Source of the DNA: Planctomycetaceae bacterium
GTDB lineage: Bacteria; Planctomycetota; Planctomycetia; Pirellulales; UBA1268
Length of the DNA stretch: 5,496 nucleotides
Reading direction: 5' to 3'
NCBI GenBank assembly: GCA_003488325.1
Contig: DNLZ01000300.1
Span: 798 to 6,293 of the forward strand
The translations under genes and the position numbers were made by a program. The notes beneath the pieces were generated by a model. It saw nothing but the letters and a program-made list of their open reading frames with translations. It made no database searches and was not told the origin of the DNA. Shown here in pieces: positions 1 through 5,154 of the stretch. Every line of letters starts with the position of its first letter. Position 1 is the stretch's first letter.

Positions 1-251
1 GCCGAGCCCAGGCCGCGCCGCCCGCGACGCACGAGCACGTGGAGCCGCGGCTCCCGCTCGGCGCGTTCCAACGCGACCCGTCCGGTGCCGTCGGGCGAAT
101 CGTCATCGACCACGAGCACCTGGAGTGCCGGGTCGACCGCCAGCAGGGCGTCGATCAGCGGCCCGATGTTGTCGCGCTCGTCGAACGTTGCCGCGAGTGC
201 GATCACACGTCCGGGCGGCCATGCCTCGGGCGATCGCAGGTCGTCAGCCAT
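1..251 (-). CDS. Family-2 glycosyltransferase, dolichol/polyprenol-phosphate mannosyltransferase type (5' part only)
   Basis: This is the N-terminal 83 codons of a gene that leaves the window at its left edge. The translation shows the GT-A nucleotide-sugar fold expected of family-2 glycosyltransferases: a first beta strand at about residues 15-22 ending in TFDERDN (usual form TYNE.(E/D)N), a helix, then a second strand VLVVDD followed by DDDSPDGTG at 49-57, the metal/nucleotide-binding aspartate motif. RRGRRGLGSA begins near residue 75 and matches the R.g..GLGsA segment typical of polyprenol-phosphate mannose synthases. Such enzymes move mannose (or a related sugar) from a GDP-sugar to a lipid phosphate at the inner membrane, but the donor cannot be read from this fragment. 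The ATG lies inside the trxB stop region (shared ATGGCTGA), and no Shine-Dalgarno sequence precedes it, so translation is probably coupled to trxB. One oddity is Asp24 where the family usually has Asn. Any C-terminal membrane domain is out of view. Family assignment is firm; the exact substrate is inference. Confidence 0.88.
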   Translation of the reverse strand, partial: MADDLRSPEAWPPGRVIALAATFDERDNIGPLIDALLAVDPALQVLVVDDDSPDGTGRVALERAEREPRLHVLVRRGRRGLGS

Positions 252-1317
252 GGGAGTGCGCGAGCCAGCGTTCAGCATCGAGGGCCGACATGCAGCCGGT
301 GCCCGCCGCCGAAATCGCCTGCCGGTAGTAGTCGTCGGCGACGTCGCCCGCCGCGAAGACGCCCTCCACGCTCGTGTCGGTGCGGAAATGCTTCTTCCAG
401 ACGATGTATTTCTTGGCCGTCAGTTCCAGCTGGCCGTCGAGGAAGGCCGTGTTGGGCGTGTGGCCGATCGCGAGGAAGACGCCGGCGGCCTCGACCTCGG
501 TCGTGCGTCCCCGCTCCGTCGTGCTCTCGAGCCGGACACCCGTCACCCCGCGGGCGTCATCCCCGAGCACCTCGGCGAGCGCCTGGTTGAAATGGATCGT
601 GATCTTCGGATCATCAATCGCTCTCTGGGCCATGATCTTCGACGCACGCAGCGTGTCACGGCGGTGCACGAGGTGCACCGTGCTCGCGAACTTCGTGAGG
701 TAGGTGGCCTCCTCGACGGCCGAGTCGCCACCGCCCACCACCACGAGCGGCCTGTTGCGGAATCGTGGCAGCGCGCCGTCGCACACGGCGCAGGCGCTCA
801 CCCCCCGGTTTTTGAAATGCTCCTCGCTCGGCAGGCCGAGCCAGTTGGCGCTCGCGCCGGTCGCCACGATCACGGCACGCGCCGTGATCTCGCCACCGGC
901 CGCCGGAAACAGCCGGAAGGGACGTCGCGAGAAGTCGACCCGCTCGATGTCGTCGGTCACGATCCGTGTGCCGAAGTTCACCGCCTGCTGACGCATGAGC
1001 TCCATGAGTTCCGGTCCGGTCACGCCGTGCCCCTCGTGGGGTGGCATCATCATCCGCCGGTCGGACGGCAGGGCGGAGTCGAGGAACCGGCCGAGGTCGC
1101 CCGCGGGGAAGCCTGCGTAGTTCTCCACCTCGCTCGTGAGCGCGAGCTGGCCGAGCGGCAGCGTGCCGGCCATGCGGTTTTTCTCCGAGATCGCCCCCTC
1201 GAAGACGAGCGGCTGCAGCTGGGCTCGGGCGGCGTACGTCGCCGCGGACCAGCCCGCGGGTCCGCTCCCGATGATGACGACGGTCTCGGCGGCGGTCGCG
1301 GAACGGGAATCAGCCAT
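244..1317 (-). CDS. trxB: Thioredoxin-disulfide reductase (NADPH, FAD)
   Basis: A complete 357-residue cytoplasmic flavoenzyme that passes electrons from NADPH through FAD and a redox cysteine pair to thioredoxin. The FAD-binding Rossmann motif GSGPAG is at 17-22. GQLALTSEVENYAGFP (56-71) is the usual segment after the FAD site. The redox motif CAVC-DG is at 176-181, followed by the NADPH-binding GGGDSA (195-200) and HRR (218-220), whose arginines select the NADP phosphate. The closing FAD motif FAAGDV is at 321-326, and the end reads QAISAAGTGCMSALDAE. The protein is longer than the roughly 320 residues usual for the family, mainly because of an insert at about 74-98 before the GPELMELMRQQA helix. 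The open frame extends upstream to 1404, but the ATG at 1317 is chosen because AGGAG lies 9 bases before it and the fold begins soon after. The stop overlaps the start of the downstream glycosyltransferase by 8 bases. No thioredoxin gene is in the window. Confidence 0.96.
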   Translation of the reverse strand: MADSRSATAAETVVIIGSGPAGWSAATYAARAQLQPLVFEGAISEKNRMAGTLPLGQLALTSEVENYAGFPAGDLGRFLDSALPSDRRMMMPPHEGHGVTGPELMELMRQQAVNFGTRIVTDDIERVDFSRRPFRLFPAAGGEITARAVIVATGASANWLGLPSEEHFKNRGVSACAVCDGALPRFRNRPLVVVGGGDSAVEEATYLTKFASTVHLVHRRDTLRASKIMAQRAIDDPKITIHFNQALAEVLGDDARGVTGVRLESTTERGRTTEVEAAGVFLAIGHTPNTAFLDGQLELTAKKYIVWKKHFRTDTSVEGVFAAGDVADDYYRQAISAAGTGCMSALDAERWLAHSHG

Positions 1318-1504
1318 GACGACGGGCTCCTGGAGTGGTCGGGCATGGGCGGTCGTCCCTGTCGACGGCGCGCCGGCCAACGGGCATGATGGTGGAGACC
1401 GCATCGCTGCGGAAGGGCCGCTGGACGTTTCCCGGGCCGGCCCACCGTGATCGCGGTCGCGTCACCGAGGACGTCGCCCCGGGGCGTCACGGAGCCCCGC
1501 CACG
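1318..1504. other. Divergent intergenic spacer between trxB and the DUF2256 gene
   Basis: These 187 bases must hold the promoters of trxB (leftward) and of the DUF2256 gene (rightward), since neither has an upstream neighbour on its strand. Apart from the trxB ribosome-binding site I find no convincing -35/-10 pair. The best minus-strand guess is a CATCAT box near 1383-1388, with a poor -35. No TTGC box of a sigma-54 promoter is present on either strand. Open frames crossing it are antisense or frame-shifted extensions of neighbouring genes. Confidence 0.5.
1327..1331 (-). promoter_or_regulatory. Shine-Dalgarno site of trxB
   Basis: AGGAG on the minus strand, 9 bases before the ATG at 1317. 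It decides the trxB start against the 29-codon upstream extension of the frame, which is low-complexity and does not match the family. Confidence 0.7.
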
Positions 1505-1747
1505 ATGACCCGCGATACCGGACGACGAGGACATCGCACCGCGCTGCCGACGAAGCCCTGTGTCGCCTGTGGCCGCCCGTTTTCGTGGCGCCGGAAGTGG
1601 GCCGCCTGCTGGGACCAGGTCAGGTTTTGCAGCGACCGCTGCCGCATCACGGCACGGAGGGAGAGGCGGGCGTCGGCATCCCGCCCGGCGTCGGCAGCGC
1701 CTCGTCCTCGATCGGCCGACCGAACTGGTCTCGGGCGACCGGCGTGA
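1505..1747 (+). CDS. DUF2256 family small cysteine-rich (zinc-ribbon-like) protein
   Basis: An 80-residue protein of unknown function, recognised by its compact core at residues 17-47: KPCVACGRPF, then W28-R-R-K-W32, CW at 35-36, and RFCSDRCR at 40-47. The cysteines C19-x2-C22 and C42-x3-C46, with C35 between, suggest a bound metal, probably zinc; the basic and aromatic residues between them are typical of DUF2256. Family members are usually short, often about 40-60 residues, so the roughly 30-residue Arg/Ser/Ala/Pro-rich tail here is unusual. That tail is the part antisense to the convergent TIM-barrel gene, and its composition may simply mirror that gene's codons. The start is the first ATG ahead of the core; a weak GGAG sits 11 bases upstream. 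From memory, these genes often sit near photolyase/cryptochrome genes; none is seen here. The core is well supported, but the function and the reality of the tail are not settled. Confidence 0.82.
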   Translation: MTRDTGRRGHRTALPTKPCVACGRPFSWRRKWAACWDQVRFCSDRCRITARRERRASASRPASAAPRPRSADRTGLGRPA

Positions 1748-2615
1748 ACCACCGCGGGACGATCGGCAGATCGGCCTCCTTCCAGAGCGACTCCATCCGC
1801 TCGCCCGTGAGCCGGACGATCCGTTCCCGGCTTCGACCGGCGAGCGTGGTCCGGTCGGCCCAGGGCGTCACCGGGCCGTCGAACCCGGCCGTCCGCGCGT
1901 GACGCAGCACCGCCGCGCAGGACACCGCCCCGGTCTCTCCAGGGATGAGCCGCTGCTCGCGCGTGAGCGACGAGGCGGGCACGTCACGCGGCGCGTCGGA
2001 CACCCGCACCTCGATGATCCTGCCCGCGGGCGTGCGCTCGATGATGCTGGGTGACTCACCCGTGACGTGGAGCGCCCAGGCATCGACGACCGCACCGACG
2101 CGTTCGTGGGCCACGGCCACCAGGCCGAGCAACGCCTCGTAGGTGTGGATGAAGCCGTGGGCTCGGCCTTCCCGTGCCGCCTCCTCGGGGTTGATCGCGA
2201 GTCCCAGCCTGATGCCGTGACCGGCGAGCAGGTCGCCGATCGTGTGCAGCCGCGTGCGATGGAGCTCGAAAAAATCCTTGAAGGCGTGTTCGTCGGAAGC
2301 CGCCGCGATGGAGGTGACCATCCGCGGACACTCGGCTGCGGCGGCGAGCTCGAGCTGCGGAGGCAGCGACGCCAGACCGCGATCGAATTCCTCCTTCGGC
2401 GCGTCCAGACGGAAGGGCAGGTGGAAGACGCCGCTCGCGAGGCGGGCGCTGACCATCAGCCGCCGTGCGTGTGCCACCCCGTAGACGTCGGCCTGCTGCT
2501 GGAAGTCGACGATGTCGATGTCCATCGAGTCGAACCCGAACGACAGGGCCAATTCGATGAGCTCGCTCGGCCGGCCGGAGAGCGGCAGTCCGATGGTGCT
2601 GAGATTGCGGAACAT
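1647..2615 (-). CDS. Sugar phosphate isomerase/epimerase-like TIM-barrel protein (xylose isomerase-like fold, PF01261 type)
   Basis: A complete 322-residue protein, probably cytoplasmic, with no signal peptide or membrane segment. The barrel begins at IGLPLSGRPSELIELALSFGFD (8-29), followed by the strand MDIDIVDF (31-38), SGVFHLPF (61-68), PRMVTSI (97-103), the long helix FFELHRTRLHTIGDLLAGHGI, strand RLGLAINPEE (136-145), VGAVVDAWALH (173-183), EVRVSDAP (202-209), IPGETGAV (224-231) and GFDGPVTPW (244-252). This order and the R.lPGEtG...GydGPV pattern are characteristic of the isomerase/epimerase/AP-endonuclease-like barrel family. Three positions where metal-binding Glu, His and Glu are expected look substituted (A140, R204, W252), while D178 is kept, so ordinary isomerase activity is doubtful. 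The frame is open up to 2948, but the ATG at 2615 has GGAGG 10 bases upstream and starts exactly at the first barrel strand. The gene is divergent from the phosphatase-family gene and overlaps the DUF2256 gene at its 3' end. Family is clear; substrate is unknown. Confidence 0.87.
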   Translation of the reverse strand: MFRNLSTIGLPLSGRPSELIELALSFGFDSMDIDIVDFQQQADVYGVAHARRLMVSARLASGVFHLPFRLDAPKEEFDRGLASLPPQLELAAAAECPRMVTSIAAASDEHAFKDFFELHRTRLHTIGDLLAGHGIRLGLAINPEEAAREGRAHGFIHTYEALLGLVAVAHERVGAVVDAWALHVTGESPSIIERTPAGRIIEVRVSDAPRDVPASSLTREQRLIPGETGAVSCAAVLRHARTAGFDGPVTPWADRTTLAGRSRERIVRLTGERMESLWKEADLPIVPRWFTPVARDQFGRPIEDEALPTPGGMPTPASPSVP

Positions 2616-2625
2616 CCGGGGCGAT

Positions 2626-2630
2626 CCTCC
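2626..2630 (-). promoter_or_regulatory. Shine-Dalgarno site of the TIM-barrel gene
   Basis: GGAGG on the minus strand with a 10-base spacer to the ATG at 2615. It is the strongest ribosome-binding site in the window and fixes the start, discarding 111 upstream in-frame codons that run antisense through the divergent gene. Confidence 0.75.
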
Positions 2631-2653
2631 AGGGCGACGGGCGGAAGGGCGAC

Positions 2654-2659
2654 AGTATG
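2654..2659 (-). promoter_or_regulatory. Possible -10 box for the TIM-barrel gene
   Basis: CATACT on the minus strand (4 of 6 to TATAAT) is one of the few AT-rich spots in the divergent spacer. It would give a leader of about 30 bases containing the GGAGG site. The matching -35 (TTCTGT at 2677-2682, 17-base spacing) is weak, so this is a candidate only. Confidence 0.25.
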
Positions 2660-2755
2660 CCCAAGGACGTCGCCGCACAGAAGCCCCGGCCGGGCACCTC
2701 CGGGCGTCCGGGCCTCGACCGAGTGTCGGGCCCGATGATCCCGCCGAACAGCGGC

Positions 2756-2761
2756 TACAGT
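2756..2761 (+). promoter_or_regulatory. Possible -10 box giving a leaderless transcript
   Basis: TACAGT fits TANNNT and ends 6 bases before the ATG at 2768, which would place transcription start at or next to the start codon. No Shine-Dalgarno sequence lies upstream of that ATG, which agrees with a leaderless mRNA. No good -35 is seen, so support is limited. Confidence 0.25.
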
Positions 2762-2767
2762 GACGTG

Positions 2768-3820
2768 ATGACGACCACCCCCGTCGCCGATCATCCTGCC
2801 GGGCGTCGCAGGCGTCTGGTCGCCCTTGGCACGGGGGTCGTCGCGGCGACGACGGCCGCGGGCTGGGTGGGCCCATGGCTCGCGCCGCCAGGGAGCGTGA
2901 TCGGCTGGCTCTGCGACCTGACGACGCACTTCCGCGTCTATACGGCACTGGCCGCCGTCGCGGGCCTGGTCGTCGCGTTCCGTCACGGCGGAATCGCGGC
3001 TCGGCTCGTGCTCGGCACCGTGGCGGCGGTTCATGCCGTCGAGCTGCTCCCGGCGTGGCTGCCCGGAGCGACCGCCGGCGCGGAACGACGCGACGGCGCG
3101 GTGATCGACGTCGTCTGCCTCAACGTGCGGTACAGCAACCGTGACACGGAGCGCGTGCTCGAATACCTCCGGTCGCAGCGTGCCGACGTCGTGGCGGTCG
3201 TCGAGGTCGATGGCGTGTGGGCCGACGCGATCGCGTCGCTCGGCGGCGACTACCCGTTCGCCCACGTGAAGCGGGGCGACTCCTACGAGGGAATCGCCCT
3301 CCTGTCGCGCTGGCCGCTCCGCGATGCGGAGGTCGTCGACTTCGGCACCCGCGGTATGCCGAGCATCGTGGCGACGGTGATCACCCCCGCCGCCGAGATC
3401 ACCGTGATCGCGACGCATCCGCGGCCACCGATGGGCCCCGCGCTCGACCGGGAGCTGCGTCATCATCTCCGCGAGGTCGGCAGGCGGGCCGCCGCGAGCG
3501 AGTCTCCGTGCCTCGTGGTCGGTGATCTCAATGCGACCCCGTGGTGCGAGGCGTTCCGCGGGCTCGTGGCCGCGGGCCGGCTGCGTGACTCCGCGGCGGG
3601 CAGGGGCATCCAGAACACGTGGAACGCGAGGCTCTGGGGCCCGCGGATCCCGATCGACCACATCCTCGTGTCGCCCGACGTCGCCGTGATCGACCGGCGC
3701 GTCGGGCCCGATGTCGGGTCGGATCACTTTCCGGTCGAGGCGCGGCTGGTCGTTCCGTCACGTCAGCGGGATGGTGCCACGTCCGCGAGGTCGATGCCAA
3801 GACGCTTGAGCTTCTTGTAG
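2768..3820 (+). CDS. Membrane-anchored endonuclease/exonuclease/phosphatase (EEP) family protein
   Basis: A 350-residue protein with an N-terminal membrane part and a C-terminal metal-dependent phosphoesterase domain (PF03372-type fold). A basic start (HPAGRRRR) precedes hydrophobic segments at about 17-38, 57-72 and 78-98, suggesting three membrane helices. The catalytic domain begins near 112 and shows the expected landmarks: N119 in CLNVRYSN, E146 in VVAVVEV, H217 in ATHPRPP, D253 and N255 in GDLNATPW, D297-H298 in IDHILVS, and the terminal S318-D319-H320 with FPVEARL. The active site therefore looks intact. With an arginine-rich start and three helices, the catalytic domain most simply faces outward, but this topology is inference. 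Family members cleave nucleic acids, phospholipids or inositol phosphates; the substrate cannot be read here. The ATG at 2768 precedes the first helix. A GTG at 2765 is an equal alternative, and the frame is open back to 2657. The last 22 or so residues after the core (basic, PRRLSFL end) overlap the convergent regulator. Confidence 0.88.
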   Translation: MTTTPVADHPAGRRRRLVALGTGVVAATTAAGWVGPWLAPPGSVIGWLCDLTTHFRVYTALAAVAGLVVAFRHGGIAARLVLGTVAAVHAVELLPAWLPGATAGAERRDGAVIDVVCLNVRYSNRDTERVLEYLRSQRADVVAVVEVDGVWADAIASLGGDYPFAHVKRGDSYEGIALLSRWPLRDAEVVDFGTRGMPSIVATVITPAAEITVIATHPRPPMGPALDRELRHHLREVGRRAAASESPCLVVGDLNATPWCEAFRGLVAAGRLRDSAAGRGIQNTWNARLWGPRIPIDHILVSPDVAVIDRRVGPDVGSDHFPVEARLVVPSRQRDGATSARSMPRRLSFL

Positions 3821-5154
3821 AGCGTCGTGCGGTTGATGCCGAGGGACCGGGCGGCCGTGTCGCGCCGCCACCCGGCGTTCTCCAGCGCGTCGAGAATCAG
3901 CCGTCGTTCCGGGCCGGCGAGGTCGTGCTTGAGTCCGCAGCGCTGTGTCGAAGGCGCCGCGGTGTTCGATCCGGACGCGACCGTGGACGGGAGGTCGGGC
4001 AGGTCGACGACCGCGTCGCGTCCGAGCAGCACGGCCCGCTCGACTGCATGCTCGAGCTCGCGGACGTTCCCGGGCCACCGATGCGCCCGCAGGGCCTCGA
4101 GGGCCCGGGGCGTGAAACCCTCGACGCGTCGCCCCGCGCGGGCGGTGGCCGCCGTGAGGAAGTGTGCGGCAAGCGCGGGAATGTCGTCGGCCCGTTCCCG
4201 CAGCGGCGGCATCGCGATCGTCACCACGGCGATCCGCCAGTAGAGGTCGGCCCTGAAGCGTCCGGAGGCGACGAGCGCGGCGAGGTCGTCGTTGGTGGCG
4301 AGGATCACGCGGGCGTCGATCGTGATGGTGTCCCGGCCGCCGAGCGGCTCGAACTGTCGCTCCTGCAGCACGCGCAGCAGTTTCACCTGCATCGCGGGGG
4401 ACGACGTCGTGATCTCGTCGAGAAAGATCGTGCCGCCGTCCGCCAGCAGGAAACGACCGTCGCGGCGGGCCGTCGCACCGGTGAAGGCGCCGGGCACGTG
4501 TCCGAAGAGTTCGCTGTCGAGCAGCGATTCCGCCAGGCTGCCGCAGGCCACGTCGACGAATCGGCCCGCACGGCCGCTCGCCGCATGGATGTGCCGGGCC
4601 AGGAGCGACTTGCCCGTGCCGCTCTCGCCGGTGATCAGCACGGTGGCGGGCGTCGCGGCGATGCGCGCGGCCACGTCGAGCGCGTGCCGCATGGTCGGGT
4701 GGTTGCCGAGCAGGTCCCGCGGCTGTAGCCGGGTCGCGGGGGACGCGGCGCCGCGCATGTGGGCCACGCGGCAGGCCGAGGCGATGGCCGCGAGAAGATC
4801 CTCGTCGCGGTGCGGCTTCACCACGATGCCGTCGGCGGGTTGCAGATGTGCGGGGTCGTGTGGCGAGGTTGGCAGGGACAGGATGAGCGCTCCGCGCGGG
4901 GCGTGGGTACGCAGCGCGGCTGTCACTCGAGCGGCCCCGTCGTCGGGCAGGATCGCGTCCACGAGGCAGACGTCGTAGGCGACCCGGCCGATCATGCGCT
5001 CCGCCTCGGAAGCATTGCCCGCCGCAGAGGCATGGTGACCCAGGCCGCAAAGCCACTCAGCGAGGCTCGATGCAAGCCGCCGGTCCGCGTCGACGACGAG
5101 AATGCGCCGGCGGCCTCCCGCTGCGCTCGGACTGGTGCACGGATCGTGAGGCAT
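3763..5154 (-). CDS. NtrC-type sigma-54-dependent response regulator
   Basis: A complete 463-residue transcription activator with the classic three-domain order. The N-terminal receiver (about 16-128) begins RRILVVDAD, has the likely phosphorylated D66 in CLVDAILPDDG, and the conserved K113-P114. The central AAA+ ATPase (about 147-378) has Walker A GESGTGKS (176-183), the sigma-54-contacting loop GAFTGA (222-227), Walker B GGTIFLDE (240-247), the arginine-finger segment FRADLYWRI (300-308) and WPGNVREL (360-367). A linker leads to a Fis-type helix-turn-helix at about 416-454 (DTAARSLGINRTTLYKKLKRLGI). It should bind enhancer-like sites and use ATP to open sigma-54 promoters once its receiver is signalled. 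No sensor kinase is beside it, so its partner is unknown. In the receiver acidic pocket the second residue is Ala (D22-A23-D24), and in GHVPGAFTGA the usual Glu-(Lys/Arg) pair before GAFTGA is replaced. The ATG at 5154 has a weak GAGA 6 bases upstream. The specific regulon and gene name cannot be assigned. Confidence 0.95.
   Translation of the reverse strand: MPHDPCTSPSAAGGRRRILVVDADRRLASSLAEWLCGLGHHASAAGNASEAERMIGRVAYDVCLVDAILPDDGAARVTAALRTHAPRGALILSLPTSPHDPAHLQPADGIVVKPHRDEDLLAAIASACRVAHMRGAASPATRLQPRDLLGNHPTMRHALDVAARIAATPATVLITGESGTGKSLLARHIHAASGRAGRFVDVACGSLAESLLDSELFGHVPGAFTGATARRDGRFLLADGGTIFLDEITTSSPAMQVKLLRVLQERQFEPLGGRDTITIDARVILATNDDLAALVASGRFRADLYWRIAVVTIAMPPLRERADDIPALAAHFLTAATARAGRRVEGFTPRALEALRAHRWPGNVRELEHAVERAVLLGRDAVVDLPDLPSTVASGSNTAAPSTQRCGLKHDLAGPERRLILDALENAGWRRDTAARSLGINRTTLYKKLKRLGIDLADVAPSR

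Noticed and set aside
85..1389. Long plus-strand open frame opposite trxB and the glycosyltransferase
   Set aside because: It is the antisense shadow of trxB: its product is rich in Arg, His and Gly with no family motif, while the minus strand carries unmistakable TrxB motifs.
1366..1411. CATCAT as a -10 box for trxB
   Set aside because: The paired -35 (TTCCGC) matches only 2 of 6 positions. Not strong enough to list as a promoter.
2067..2738. Plus-strand open frame opposite the TIM-barrel gene
   Set aside because: Antisense frame with no motif and no ribosome-binding site; the barrel motifs are on the minus strand.
2456..3727. Long minus-strand open frame opposite the phosphatase-family gene
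   Set aside because: Antisense shadow typical of GC-rich DNA. Its product is rich in Asp, His and Arg without recognisable domains, whereas the plus strand has intact catalytic motifs.
4692..4707. Sigma-54 promoter-like site (TGG, correct 10-base gap, TTGC) on the plus strand
   Set aside because: It lies antisense within the activator's conserved coding sequence, matches only the GG/GC core and TTGC, and has no gene downstream on its strand in the window. Probably chance.
3619..4728. Plus-strand 369-codon open frame opposite the sigma-54 activator
   Set aside because: Shadow of the activator. It has no known domain, and its start lies inside the phosphatase-family gene.
3758..5056. Second minus-strand frame inside the activator
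   Set aside because: Same strand but shifted frame. The product is extremely Arg/Ala/Gly-rich, and the Walker, GAFTGA and Fis motifs are all in the other frame.
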